Positions 34,974-43,650 are shown, numbered from the stretch's first letter. The stretch is DNA of 64,000 nucleotides from Bacteroidota bacterium (GCA_030684395.1 JAUXTT010000004.1:248001-312000); one strand, 5' to 3'. The notes: generated by a model not told the origin, from the sequence alone. Made by a program: numbers and translations.

Positions 34974-35555
34974 CTATTCTATATTTACCGCAGAATTTAA
35001 AAGGAATAAAGAATAGTTGTCGTCGATCTTATCAAACGCCACTTTCAATTTGTTTCCTGATTTCATAGCAATGGTAATAAAGCCTAATCCGGCACCGCCC
35101 TTTTCTGATAATTGGTTGTTCTCCAAATGATCCATATAATATTGTTTCAACTCAGAAGGATCCTGAAAGCCATTAATGATTTCTATTTGTTTTTTTAATC
35201 CTTCAACAGCAGAATTACTTATCAGGTTCGCGGAAATCATATCAACCTTTACATGGTTTTTTGCAAGAATAAAAAAGCTACGCTGATTCCCATCTAAATT
35301 TTTATGTCCGTGAATCAACATGTTTTGTAATGTTTCTACAGAGATAAAAAATATTTTTCTCAATGGCCCTTTTGCAATTGCATTTTCGATTACACTACTT
35401 TCAACCTGTCCCTCTAAATTAGAAATACTTTCCTGAGAAAGATCACCAAAATGCTTCACGAGTACACTACATTCCTTGTTCGCAGAAATTTCCTGCAACA
35501 AATTATTGTATTTGTTTTCGAAAAACGTGAGGTCTATGTTAGTTGCTTCGCTCAA
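34974..35555 (-). CDS. SiaB-family (DUF6272) kinase-like protein
   Basis: 193 residues resembling SiaB, the protein kinase / anti-sigma-type component of SpoIIE-STAS partner-switch systems. A GHKL-like N-box (ETLQNMLIHGHK, 74-85) and G-box (GGAGLGFITIA, 153-163) are seen. In SiaABCD systems SiaB phosphorylates a STAS protein that a SpoIIE phosphatase dephosphorylates; two SpoIIE proteins occur in this window but not adjacent. The start must be TTG at 35555: it is 5 bp after the deoxynucleoside kinase stop and there is no Met before residue 79. The pairing with that kinase is common enough to suggest co-transcription only. Confidence 0.8.
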   Translation of the reverse strand: MSEATNIDLTFFENKYNNLLQEISANKECSVLVKHFGDLSQESISNLEGQVESSVIENAIAKGPLRKIFFISVETLQNMLIHGHKNLDGNQRSFFILAKNHVKVDMISANLISNSAVEGLKKQIEIINGFQDPSELKQYYMDHLENNQLSEKGGAGLGFITIAMKSGNKLKVAFDKIDDNYSLFLLNSAVNIE

Positions 35556-35560
35556 AGGGC

Positions 35561-36178
35561 TTATTTAAATAATCCGTTTATCTGTGAATCAATTTGTCTG
35601 ATGATTTTACCCAAATCTTCCGGATTATCATTTATGTTAAGATCATCTACATCAATGATAATAAATTTTCCTGAATCATAGGATGTTATCCAGGCTTCGT
35701 ATCTTTCATTTAAGCGCTTTAAGTAATCAAGGCGAATAGCATTTTCATACTCTCTGCCTCTTTTCTGGATTTGTCTTACAAGGGTGGGGACTGATGCTCT
35801 TAAATAAATAAGAAGATCAGGTGCCTTGATCAAACTTTCCATTAACTTGAAAAGAGAAAAATAATTTTCGAAATCACGGGTAGTCATCAAACCCATAGCG
35901 TGTAAGTTAGGGGCAAAGATGTAGGCGTCTTCATAGATGGTCCTGTCCTGAATAACTGTTTTTCCTCCGGTTCTAATATCCTGAACCTGACCAAAACGAC
36001 TGTTTAAAAAGTATACTTGCAGGTTAAAAGACCAGCGTTGCATATCTTCATAAAAATCATTCAAATACGGATTATCATCAGCATCTTCATAATGGGGCTG
36101 CCATTTATAATGTTTTGCCAGTAGTGATGTTAGTGTGGTTTTTCCAGAACCGATATTCCCGGCAATAGCAATATGCAT
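35561..36178 (-). CDS. Deoxynucleoside kinase (dAK/dGK type)
   Basis: Salvage kinase that phosphorylates deoxynucleosides with ATP. 205 residues: P-loop GNIGSGKT (7-14) at the very N-terminus, the substrate Glu region YEDADDNPYLNDFYED, the DRS-type motif QDRTIYED (about 97-104) and the LID arginines (KRGREYE). Length and motifs match the bacterial deoxyadenosine/deoxyguanosine kinase group; exact specificity is not deducible. A clear promoter lies at 36212-36241. Confidence 0.92.
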   Translation of the reverse strand: MHIAIAGNIGSGKTTLTSLLAKHYKWQPHYEDADDNPYLNDFYEDMQRWSFNLQVYFLNSRFGQVQDIRTGGKTVIQDRTIYEDAYIFAPNLHAMGLMTTRDFENYFSLFKLMESLIKAPDLLIYLRASVPTLVRQIQKRGREYENAIRLDYLKRLNERYEAWITSYDSGKFIIIDVDDLNINDNPEDLGKIIRQIDSQINGLFK

Positions 36179-36211
36179 AAATACTTTTTGTATTAAATAA
36201 ATTACAACCGT

Positions 36212-36241
36212 TAAAATTATAAATTAAAAGCAAAAAAACAA
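36212..36241 (-). promoter_or_regulatory. Promoter of the deoxynucleoside kinase operon
   Basis: On the minus strand: TTG (36239-36241), 19-nt spacer, TAATTTTA (36212-36219), 33 nt before the ATG. Confidence 0.55.
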
Positions 36242-36315
36242 AATTGACCGACGATTTTATTCGTTTTAGGGGTAAAATTTATTTTTTATCGAAAAAGGGG
36301 TTGATTTTGGAAAGA

Positions 36316-36933
36316 TCAGGATTTTTTCCTGGAATTGAGTTCATCACGAATTTTTGAAGCAGTTTCGTACTGTTCTTCATCTAATGCTGTTTGCAACATA
36401 CCTTTTAATTCTTCTGTGGATTTTGAAGAATATTCTGTTTCAGTACCTGTAAGTGAAGAAATATCTACTTGTTCCTCAGCTCCTTCTGTACTTTCTCCCA
36501 AGGCCGGATTGGCAGTAGTCTCTTCTTCCAGTACAATTCCCGCAGAAGAAAGGATAAACTCGTATGTGTAAATAGGGCAGTTAAATCTAACTGCAACGGC
36601 AATTGCATCACTTGTGCGCGCATCTATTTCATGTTCATCAGCTCCGTTGTTGCAAACCATCTTTGCGTAAAAGATTCCTTCCACAAGATTATAAATGATA
36701 ACTTCTGTCACATTTATATCAAATGTTTCTGCAAAAGTTTTAAAAAGGTCATGAGTAAGCGGGCGGCTTGGTGTCATTTTTTCTAACTCAATAGCAATAG
36801 CCTGAGCTTCAAAACCACCAATAATAATCGGTAGCCTCCTACGTCCACCGCTTTCACCAAGCACCAATGCGTAAGCACCGGTTTGAGTTTGGCTATAACT
36901 AAGACCAACAATATCTAAGCGAACTTTCTTCAT
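36316..36933 (-). CDS. Bifunctional nuclease-family (DUF151) protein with UVR motif
   Basis: 205 residues. The N-terminal DUF151 domain (about 1-135) has the family pattern LPIIIGGFEAQAIAIELE and DARTSDAIAVAVRFNCPIY. A linker (about 140-170, rich in Glu/Ser/Thr) leads to a C-terminal UVR motif (about 170-203, ELKGMLQTALDEEQYETASKIRDEL), as in UvrB/UvrC. Plant and bacterial relatives have DNase and RNase activity; the role in bacteria is unclear. It follows etfA by 31 bp and may be the third gene of the etfBA operon. Confidence 0.9.
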   Translation of the reverse strand: MKKVRLDIVGLSYSQTQTGAYALVLGESGGRRRLPIIIGGFEAQAIAIELEKMTPSRPLTHDLFKTFAETFDINVTEVIIYNLVEGIFYAKMVCNNGADEHEIDARTSDAIAVAVRFNCPIYTYEFILSSAGIVLEEETTANPALGESTEGAEEQVDISSLTGTETEYSSKSTEELKGMLQTALDEEQYETASKIRDELNSRKKS

Positions 36934-36964
36934 TAAATGAGCGAACTAATGTAGTAAAAATTAT

Positions 36965-37948
36965 TTAGTTGCTGTTTGCTTTCAGTTTTTTTATTGCCTC
37001 CGTCAATTTTGGTAAAATTGTAAAGGCATCCCCTATTATTCCATAATCAGCTGACTTAAAGAAAGGAGCTTCTTTATCGCTATTAATAACAACAATAGTC
37101 TTACTTCCGTTAACTCCAGCTAAATGCTGAATAGCGCCTGAAATACCAATAGCAATGTATAAATTAGGGCGAATAGCAATACCTGTTTGTCCAACATGCT
37201 CATGATGTGGTCTCCAATGCATGTCGGCCACTGGTCGTGAACAGGCTGTGGTTGCTCCTAAAGCATTTGCCAGGTCTTCAACCATACCCCAATTCTCAGG
37301 TCCTTTCATTCCCCTGCCTGCAGAAACAACCAGGTCAGCCTCCGGCAACGGAACAGTGGTACCTGATGAACTTGATTTTATTTCTTTAACGGTGATTCTG
37401 GATACAACCGCACTAAGATCAACTGAAGTATCAGCAACGCTTGCTTTATTTTCTCCTAACACTACCGGAAATGAATTTGGCAGTAAAGAAATGATCTTTA
37501 CATCGCTATTGATAGTATAGATAGCTGTAGCTTTTCCAGAGAACACATTTTTTTTTACTTCTAATGTGCTTCCGCTAACAACAGGGTAGTCAACAGCACC
37601 TGCTACCAAACCTGCTTTCAGTTTTCCTGAAAGACGTGGAGCAACCGCTTTTCCAACAACATCAAAAGCAAATACTATCACTTTAGATCCTTCTGCTTTG
37701 GCTAACTGTTCAACCGCAGCAGTAAGGATCGTATTATCAGCTCCTGTTAATTTATCATTCTTCACTGATAAAATTTTAGAAGCACCTGCTTTACCAATTT
37801 CTTCTAATTGTGCTGCATCAGCATTAAAAACAACTGCTGTAGCAGTAGTTCCCATTGATTGTGCAATTTTAGCTCCGTAATTAACGCACTCTAATGATGC
37901 TTTTTTTACTTTGCCTTTATTTATTTCGGTATATATTAAAACTGACAT
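36965..37948 (-). CDS. etfA: Electron transfer flavoprotein alpha subunit
   Basis: Carries electrons from acyl-CoA and other dehydrogenases to the quinone pool through ETF dehydrogenase. 327 residues: N-terminal Rossmann-like ETF domain (about 1-180) and C-terminal FAD-binding domain with VVSAGRGMKGPENW, ACSRPVADMHW, GQTGIAIRPNLYIAIGISGA and IGDAFTILPKL. It lies 86 bp downstream of etfB; the gap holds a perfect palindrome (37973-37990). Confidence 0.96.
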   Translation of the reverse strand: MSVLIYTEINKGKVKKASLECVNYGAKIAQSMGTTATAVVFNADAAQLEEIGKAGASKILSVKNDKLTGADNTILTAAVEQLAKAEGSKVIVFAFDVVGKAVAPRLSGKLKAGLVAGAVDYPVVSGSTLEVKKNVFSGKATAIYTINSDVKIISLLPNSFPVVLGENKASVADTSVDLSAVVSRITVKEIKSSSSGTTVPLPEADLVVSAGRGMKGPENWGMVEDLANALGATTACSRPVADMHWRPHHEHVGQTGIAIRPNLYIAIGISGAIQHLAGVNGSKTIVVINSDKEAPFFKSADYGIIGDAFTILPKLTEAIKKLKANSN

Positions 37949-37972
37949 TCGATTTAAGATTTAAAATATTTG

Positions 37973-37990
37973 TCCCGATAGCTATCGGGA
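37973..37990. repeat. 18-bp perfect palindrome between etfB and etfA
   Basis: TCCCGATAGCTATCGGGA. A second copy with one changed base is at 11746-11763, so it belongs to a dispersed family. In the etfBA transcript it would form a 7-8 bp hairpin without a T-run. Confidence 0.7.
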
Positions 37991-38034
37991 TCTGATTTGT
38001 TTCTTTGTTTTTCTACTACAAAATTCGTGAATTA

Positions 38035-38778
38035 TTAGATAACTTTTGCTTCTGTGTGAAGTAAGTTCACTAACTGTTCAACATTATTCTCATCAATAAA
38101 TTTACATTCAGTTCTTCCTTTAGATAATTCGAAAGATTTAATACTTGTAAGTTTATCGTTACCTGTTGGTTCAACAACTGTAATAGGTTTTGTACGAGCT
38201 GCCATAATTCCGCGCATATTAGGAATACGTTGTTCTGCCATGCCTTTTGCACAAGAAACAACCATTGGTAAACCACATTCTACTACCTGAGTTCCGCCAT
38301 CTATATCGTGTTCAATTGTTGCGGTTGTTCCGTTGAAATCCAATTTAGTGGCTAATGAAACATAAGCCCAATCAGTTAATCCGCCAATCATACCGCCAAC
38401 AGAAGATCCGTTGTAATTAATGGTTTCTTTTCCAACTAAAACCAATTCATAAGCATTGTCTTTTGAGTATTTAGCAATTTGCTCAGCAACAAAAAAAGCA
38501 TCCGGCCCTTCCGCATTGATACGAACTGCATCATCTGCACCTAAAGCCAAACCTTTTCTGATAGTTGCTTCGCTATCAACTAATCCGACGTGGATTAATG
38601 TTACCTGAGTAGCTTTACCTGCTTCTTTCAATTCAAGAGCGCGCACTAATGCATACCACTCATCGTATGGGTTTATGATAAATGTTACCCCTGCAGCATT
38701 AAATTCTGAATCTCCATTTGCAAAAGAAATTTTTGCTGTTGTATCGGGTACATTACTTATGGCAACTAATATTTTCAT
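38035..38778 (-). CDS. etfB: Electron transfer flavoprotein beta subunit
   Basis: Partner of EtfA; binds AMP structurally and helps hold FAD. 247 residues with MKILVAISNVPDT, INPYDEWYALVRALELKEAG (family signature region), the AMP site LVGKETINYNGSSVGGMIGG and the recognition-loop segment KGMAEQRIPNMRGIMAARTKP. It is first in the operon, with a strong promoter at 38807-38836. Confidence 0.96.
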   Translation of the reverse strand: MKILVAISNVPDTTAKISFANGDSEFNAAGVTFIINPYDEWYALVRALELKEAGKATQVTLIHVGLVDSEATIRKGLALGADDAVRINAEGPDAFFVAEQIAKYSKDNAYELVLVGKETINYNGSSVGGMIGGLTDWAYVSLATKLDFNGTTATIEHDIDGGTQVVECGLPMVVSCAKGMAEQRIPNMRGIMAARTKPITVVEPTGNDKLTSIKSFELSKGRTECKFIDENNVEQLVNLLHTEAKVI

Positions 38779-38806
38779 TATAAAATTCTGTTAAATTTTG
38801 ATTGTG

Positions 38807-38836
38807 CAAAAATAGCAAAAAGCCTTTGTTAAGCAA
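38807..38836 (-). promoter_or_regulatory. Consensus promoter of etfBA
   Basis: On the minus strand: TTG (38834-38836), exactly 19 nt, TATTTTTG (38807-38814). It is the best full match to the Bacteroidota promoter in the window. Confidence 0.65.
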
Positions 38837-38900
38837 ACAAAAAATCTCACTTAAAATTAGTAACTTCAAGCCCCGAAACGGATACTTGTTTAAACATTAT

Positions 38901-39995
38901 ATGCCCAGGATCTTATTTATCGGCGCTCATCGTTTTAATCGCTCACCGAGCCAGCGGTATCGCTTTGAACAATATTTTGACTTTCTCGAAAAAAACGGTT
39001 TCTCTTGTGAATTATCACATATTATCTCCGAAAACGATGATAAATGGTTTTATAGTGAAGGTAATTTTCTGAAAAAGGGGCTTATCTTATTAAAATCAAT
39101 AGGAAAACGTTATAGGGATCGCCGCAATTACAATAATTACGACATTGTTTTTGTGCAGCGTGAGGCCATGATGATAGGATCTACTTATTTTGAGAAAAAA
39201 ATCAAGAAAAGTAAAGCTAAATTCGTTTTTGATTTTGATGATTCTATTTGGTTAATGGATACTTCGGAAGGGAATAAAAAATTTGAATGGCTTAAAAACC
39301 CTGAGAAGACCGCAACCAACATTCGTTTGGCTGATTTGGTATTTGCTGGGAATAGCTACCTTGCTAATTATGCAAGGCATTATAATACTAAAACAATTGT
39401 GGTTCCTACTACCATTGATACAGATTTTCATAAGCCTGACCTCAATAAACGAAACAAAGATGTTATTACCATTGGTTGGAGTGGCAGTAAAACAACCATT
39501 AAACATTTTGAATACGCATTGGATTTTTTAAAGATTATAAAACAAAAATATGGCAACAAGGTTAATTTTGTTGTGAAAGGGGATCCAAGTTATCACAATC
39601 AAGAGCTGAATATAAAAGGTGTAAAATGGACTGCAGAAACAGAGGTGGATGTACTGAATACATTTGACATCGGAATCATGCCTTTGCCGGATGATGAATG
39701 GGCGAAAGGAAAATGTGGTTTGAAAGGTCTGTCGTATATGGCATGTGAGATCCCAACTATTATGTCACCAGTAGGCGTGAACACAGAAATTATTGTCCAC
39801 CACGAAAATGGATTTTTAGCAAATACCACTGATGAATGGGTAAACTGTATTTCGGAATTAATTGAAAATTCTGAATTGCGCAAAGAAATAGGTAAAAAAG
39901 CACGACAAACTGTTATAGAAAAGTATAGTGTGGAGGCCAACAAAGAGCTGTATTTACAAAGTTTTAAGAGTTTAATTAGCAACAACAGGGCTTAA
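38901..39995 (+). CDS. GT4-like glycosyltransferase
   Basis: 364 residues from ATG 38901; the frame is open to 38802, but that part covers the divergent etfB promoter. GT-B fold: N-terminal domain with FIGAHRFNRSPSQRYRFEQYF, VFDFDDSIWLMD (about 110); C-terminal domain with the sugar-nucleotide region TIGWSGSKTTIKH and the PLPDDEWAKGKCGLKGLSYMACEIPTI segment in two parts, typical of GT4 E-x7-E loops. It probably builds a cell-surface polysaccharide or glycoprotein sugar; the acceptor is unknown. lptE follows by 46 bp. Confidence 0.88.
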   Translation: MPRILFIGAHRFNRSPSQRYRFEQYFDFLEKNGFSCELSHIISENDDKWFYSEGNFLKKGLILLKSIGKRYRDRRNYNNYDIVFVQREAMMIGSTYFEKKIKKSKAKFVFDFDDSIWLMDTSEGNKKFEWLKNPEKTATNIRLADLVFAGNSYLANYARHYNTKTIVVPTTIDTDFHKPDLNKRNKDVITIGWSGSKTTIKHFEYALDFLKIIKQKYGNKVNFVVKGDPSYHNQELNIKGVKWTAETEVDVLNTFDIGIMPLPDDEWAKGKCGLKGLSYMACEIPTIMSPVGVNTEIIVHHENGFLANTTDEWVNCISELIENSELRKEIGKKARQTVIEKYSVEANKELYLQSFKSLISNNRA

Positions 39996-40022
39996 AAGCA
40001 ATGTCGTTTGCGTCAATTTCAC

Positions 40023-40030
40023 TACTTTTG
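40023..40030 (+). promoter_or_regulatory. -7 box of lptE
   Basis: TACTTTTG, exact consensus, 11 nt before the TTG start at 40042. Confidence 0.45.
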
Positions 40031-40041
40031 CAGCTATCGTT

Positions 40042-40548
40042 TTGAAAAACCGTTTTAAAATAATAATCCCCTTTTTGGCATTGGCTCTGTTTTCCTGCAA
40101 GGTAAAATATGGGTTCAAGGGAATTTCTATTCCGCCCGAAGCAAAAACCATTTCGGTGATCTATTTTCAAAACAATGCCTCCATGGCAAACCCGGTAGAA
40201 GCTCAAAAATTTACAGAGAAATTGCGTGATATGGTTTCTGCACAAACCAATCTGGCACTTACCAAACAAAATGGCGACCTGCAATTTGAAGGTTACATTG
40301 CGGATTACAGCGTTATCCCGGTTGCTATACAAAGTACAGATCAGGCTGCTTTGAACCGATTAACCGTTACTATTCATGTAAAATATTCGAGTAAATTAGA
40401 GCCAGCAAAAAACTTTGAACAGAATTTTTCGCGTTTTTTTGATTACTCTGCATCCAAAACACTTACCACAATTGAAAGTGAAGCATTAGATGAAATAAAC
40501 AGGCAGATTACAGAAGACGTTTTTCAAAAAGCATTTAATAACTGGTAA
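40042..40548 (+). CDS. lptE: LPS assembly lipoprotein LptE
   Basis: Outer-membrane lipoprotein that plugs the LptD barrel and helps place LPS in the outer leaflet. 168 residues: lipobox ALFSC with acylated Cys19, then the LptE pattern YGFKGISIPPEAKTISV, the Q-N-N-A-S strand, LALTKQNGDLQFEGYIADYSV, and ARNI-type C-terminal helix EALDEINRQITEDVFQKAF. The start is TTG at 40042; no ATG occurs before the lipobox and a good -7 box precedes it. Its stop overlaps the next ATG by one base. Confidence 0.88.
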   Translation: MKNRFKIIIPFLALALFSCKVKYGFKGISIPPEAKTISVIYFQNNASMANPVEAQKFTEKLRDMVSAQTNLALTKQNGDLQFEGYIADYSVIPVAIQSTDQAALNRLTVTIHVKYSSKLEPAKNFEQNFSRFFDYSASKTLTTIESEALDEINRQITEDVFQKAFNNW

Positions 40549-41672
40549 TGAACATTACACAATTCATACAATTAATGCGTGATCCGGAACAACTGGAGCA
40601 AGCACATATTGCCGAATTGGAAAAGGTAAGTAAACAATATCCGTATTTTCAAACTTCCAAACTCCTACTTACAAAGGCACTTCATAAGACCAACGATACT
40701 GCTTTTTATGATGTGTTGAAACAAGCTTCGGTAAGTGCATCGGATAGGAAAGTATTATTTGACCTCATCAACACCAAACCTAAAAAACAAATTAAGGTTG
40801 CTGAAAAGCATGTGGAGAAGGCGATTGAGCCCGTTAAAGACACTTCGACAAGCTCAGTGCCCGAGAATAAGGAAACGAAAAAACAAGAAGAGATCATTCA
40901 CGAAATCATATTCACAAGTAATCTTCCATTAAGTAAGCGTAAGGAAAACTTTTATGTACCTGATGCGAGTAATTATAATGAAGAACTAAAGGAACAGAAA
41001 GATCCTTCGACAGGCTCGGGAGAAAAACTAAAAGTTGGAAGGTATGTAATTCCGCCTAAGCCCGAAACCCTTGATGAACTTGCAAAAAATTACCTCGTAA
41101 CTGCTTTTGTAGAGAAAGATCTATTGAAGGTGACGGAGATAGATGAGAAGGCTCAGCAAGAGATCGGTGAAAAAAATAAAGAGGAAGTTAATACAGAGAA
41201 AAAAATCGAAGAGCCCCAAACTTTTGCAGATTGGCTAAAAGCCTTGAACAAAGAGCGTTCGAACACAGAAATTACAAAAGAAAAGAAAGAAGATAGTTTT
41301 GAGAAACAAAAAGAAATTCCTGTAAGCAACGAACCTCATCAAACCGTTTTTGAAAAAGAACGCGATGAGAAGATCGAAAAGCAAACAGGTACTATTTCCA
41401 AGGATCAGAAGAAAAACATCATAGATAAGATCATTACCGAGCAGCCGAGGATCTCCAAGCTGAAGACAGAGAAAAACTTCTTTTCTTCTTCTTCCAAAGC
41501 TAAATCAGGGGTGATTGAAGACGAAAACCTTGTAAGTGAGACACTTGCGAAAATATATGCGATGCAAGGCAACATTCCGAAGGCAGTTAGGGCTTATGAA
41601 ATATTAAGTTTGAAATTTCCCGAAAAAAGTGTTTACTTTGCAACCCTTATTCAGGAATTGAAGAACAAATAA
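40548..41672 (+). CDS. TPR-like protein between lptE and secG
   Basis: 374 residues, cytoplasmic, no signal peptide. N-terminal helical domain (about 1-75, with QYPYFQTSKLLLTKALHKTND), a long low-complexity Lys/Glu-rich central region (about 80-310), and a C-terminal TPR unit (about 330-370, LAKIYAMQGNIPKAVRAYEILSLKFP). Function unknown; the gene sits between lptE and secG in many Bacteroidota. Its central region holds two dispersed repeats in frame, encoding DTSTSSVPENK (40839-40863) and DPSTGSGEK (41003-41023), which shows that this part tolerates insertions. Confidence 0.82.
   Translation: MNITQFIQLMRDPEQLEQAHIAELEKVSKQYPYFQTSKLLLTKALHKTNDTAFYDVLKQASVSASDRKVLFDLINTKPKKQIKVAEKHVEKAIEPVKDTSTSSVPENKETKKQEEIIHEIIFTSNLPLSKRKENFYVPDASNYNEELKEQKDPSTGSGEKLKVGRYVIPPKPETLDELAKNYLVTAFVEKDLLKVTEIDEKAQQEIGEKNKEEVNTEKKIEEPQTFADWLKALNKERSNTEITKEKKEDSFEKQKEIPVSNEPHQTVFEKERDEKIEKQTGTISKDQKKNIIDKIITEQPRISKLKTEKNFFSSSSKAKSGVIEDENLVSETLAKIYAMQGNIPKAVRAYEILSLKFPEKSVYFATLIQELKNK
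40839..40863 (+). repeat. In-frame TTCGAC-type repeat, copy 1
   Basis: Core CTTCGACAAGCTCAGTGCCC; the same family as 41003-41023 and 2333-2350. Confidence 0.65.
41003..41023 (+). repeat. In-frame TTCGAC-type repeat, copy 2
   Basis: Core CCTTCGACAGGCTCGGGAG; differs from copy 1 at a few positions. Confidence 0.65.
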
Positions 41673-41717
41673 CGAATAGGGAAAAAAGAAATTAAAAAAT
41701 TATAAAAATAGATAGTC

Positions 41718-42050
41718 ATGGGAATTGTTTCTGTATTGATCTTAATAGTGTGTGCTTTATTAATATTAGTTGTTTTAGTTCAAAACTCTAAAGGTGGTGG
41801 ATTAGCAAGCGGCTTTGCTTCTAACAATCAGATCATGGGTGTAAGAAGAACAAGTGATTTTATTGAGAAAGCTACCTGGGGATTAGCAGCTGCTTTATTA
41901 GTACTTTCTCTGTTCGCAACTCCTAAATCAGTTGTACCGGGCGACGGAACAGAAGCTGGTGGTTCAATTACTAAAGGCCGTGCTAACACAGCAATGCCAA
42001 CACCGGGAACAAACGCAAAACCTGCAACTCCGGTAACACCAGGAAAATAA
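41718..42050 (+). CDS. secG: Preprotein translocase subunit SecG
   Basis: Small subunit of SecYEG. 110 residues: first helix about 3-22 ([17 protein letters not shown]), the conserved loop [32 protein letters not shown], second helix about 56-73, and a Gly/Thr/Pro-rich tail as usual in this phylum. A good terminator follows at 42075. Confidence 0.95.
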   Translation: MGIVSVLILIVCALLILVVLVQNSKGGGLASGFASNNQIMGVRRTSDFIEKATWGLAAALLVLSLFATPKSVVPGDGTEAGGSITKGRANTAMPTPGTNAKPATPVTPGK

Positions 42051-42074
42051 TATTTGTAATTTAATTACATGGAG

Positions 42075-42104
42075 AAGCTCTACAGAAATGTGGGGCTTTT
42101 TTGT
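42075..42104 (+). terminator. Terminator of the lptE-secG unit
   Basis: AAGCTCTACA / TGTGGGGCTT stem (10 bp with two G-T pairs), GAAA tetraloop, then a T-run. Confidence 0.8.
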
Positions 42105-42106
42105 TT

Positions 42107-42114
42107 TATATTTG
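42107..42114 (+). promoter_or_regulatory. -7 box of the 42152 gene
   Basis: TATATTTG, exact consensus, directly after the secG terminator T-run. Confidence 0.35.
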
Positions 42115-42151
42115 GTGATGGGAAACCCTGTATGATAAATAATAAATTCAA

Positions 42152-42598
42152 GTGGGAACAATAACTTTTAAAATAGGATCAAACGAAGAGATTTGGGAAT
42201 TAATTGATAAATCAATTAACCATGTCTTTATTCATAAATTTGATCCTCATGAAGTAATCTCTTGGTGGGACTGTTCTTTAAAAAATGATCATGGTCTATC
42301 CTTAGAAAACACTTCGGTAAGAAATATGAGCTTTGATCTTCAAACTAATCTGGAGGGCTTAAAAAAAATTCTTGCACTTAACACACGCTACTTGAATATA
42401 TATCAATTTAAAACGCCTGTTCCAGATACTTTAACTATTGAGCACTTACCTGAAAATTCTAAAGACAAAATACTTGCACAAAACGGCCTCGAACATGTGA
42501 TTTTCATTGAATTCGAATTTGCCACAATAAAAAGTTCTAATTCGGAATATCTGAAAGCCACAAAAGAAAAAATCAACCCGATTAATTCTGATCAGTAA
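42152..42598 (+). CDS. Hypothetical protein
   Basis: 148 residues from a GTG start; no in-frame ATG occurs before residue 59. Soluble, no signal peptide, no family recognised. It alternates strand-like (TITFKIGSNEEIWELI, NHVFIHKF, HVIFIEFEFATI) and helical segments. The composition is like its neighbours. A promoter box and the secG terminator place it in its own unit; it converges with hldD with a 13 bp gap. Confidence 0.6.
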   Translation: MGTITFKIGSNEEIWELIDKSINHVFIHKFDPHEVISWWDCSLKNDHGLSLENTSVRNMSFDLQTNLEGLKKILALNTRYLNIYQFKTPVPDTLTIEHLPENSKDKILAQNGLEHVIFIEFEFATIKSSNSEYLKATKEKINPINSDQ

Positions 42599-42611
42599 TT
42601 AGCTTTTTACT

Positions 42612-43580
42612 CTAATAATACCTCTTCCCTACCAAATAATTCTGCACGTAATCCTCCACTCCTTCTTCTAAGGTATGAAAAGGCTTAGTGTAACCCACCT
42701 CACGAAGCTTCTCCATTTTAGCTTCCGTGAAGTATTGGTATTTGTCGCGGATATCAATTGGCGTATCAATAAAGTCAATTTTTGCTTCTTTATCTAAAGC
42801 TTTAAATGTTGCTTTTGCAAGATCGAGGAATGTGCGTGCGGTGCCACTTCCTAAATTGTAAATTCCGTTTTTTATTTTTTGCGTGTAGGCAAAGTACAAT
42901 ACATCCACCAAATCTTTCACATAAACAAAATCTCTCAACTGTCCGCCATCCGTATAATTTGGGTTGTGTGAGCGAAACAGTTTTACAAATCCTTGTGCAT
43001 TAATTTGATTGAAGGAATGAAAGATCACAGAAGCCATACGTGCCTTGTGAAATTCATTTGGCCCGTATACATTAAAGAATTTAAAACCTGCCCATTGTTG
43101 CGGTGCAGCTGTTTGTTTTAATGCCCAGATATCAAAGTCATTTTTTGAATCGCCGTAAGGATTTAATGGTTTTAATTTCGGGATGATGGATTCATCTTTA
43201 TCATCGTAACCAAATTCACCCAAACCATAAGTTGCTGCGGAAGATGCGTAGAGAAAAGGAATATTCTTTTTAGCGCAGATCTCCCAAAGTGACTGAGTAT
43301 AGTTTACATTCAGATCATCGAAAACACTTTTGTTGAATTCGGTAGTATCAGTACGTGCACCAATATGAAAAATGCATTCTACTTTTTCGTTGGTGTTTTT
43401 TAACCATTCAATAAAAGTGCTGCGTTCTTGTTTAGCTGTGAACTTTTTATTTTCGAGGTTAGCGTCTTTTTCGTGTTTAGAAAAATCATCGACTACAAGA
43501 ATATCTGTTATTCCTTCTTTGTTCAGTTTAGAAACCAAACAACTTCCAATAAAACCTGCTGCGCCTGTAACGATGATCAT
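42612..43580 (-). CDS. hldD: ADP-L-glycero-D-manno-heptose-6-epimerase
   Basis: Final step of ADP-heptose synthesis for LPS inner core: epimerises C6 of ADP-D-glycero-D-manno-heptose. 322 residues of the extended SDR type: NADP-binding TGAAGFIGS (5-13), HIGARTDTTE (72-81), catalytic Tyr142 and Lys146 in NPYGDSKNDFD, and FFNVYGPNEFHK (in two parts around 158-170), characteristic for HldD. The -7 box TAATTTTG is at 43594. Its presence suggests heptose in the LPS. Confidence 0.92.
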   Translation of the reverse strand: MIIVTGAAGFIGSCLVSKLNKEGITDILVVDDFSKHEKDANLENKKFTAKQERSTFIEWLKNTNEKVECIFHIGARTDTTEFNKSVFDDLNVNYTQSLWEICAKKNIPFLYASSAATYGLGEFGYDDKDESIIPKLKPLNPYGDSKNDFDIWALKQTAAPQQWAGFKFFNVYGPNEFHKARMASVIFHSFNQINAQGFVKLFRSHNPNYTDGGQLRDFVYVKDLVDVLYFAYTQKIKNGIYNLGSGTARTFLDLAKATFKALDKEAKIDFIDTPIDIRDKYQYFTEAKMEKLREVGYTKPFHTLEEGVEDYVQNYLVGKRYY

Positions 43581-43593
43581 AAAATATTTTTTA

Positions 43594-43601
43594 CAAAATT
43601 A
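43594..43601 (-). promoter_or_regulatory. -7 box of hldD
   Basis: TAATTTTG on the minus strand, exact consensus, 13 nt before the ATG at 43580. Confidence 0.4.
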
Positions 43602-43650
43602 GTGATTTATAGTTAGAAGGGGCTTAGTTGAAAAGAATGGGCGTTACGAT

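Noticed and set aside
39599-40332. Two open frames on the minus strand
   Set aside because: Antisense to the glycosyltransferase and lptE genes, both well supported.
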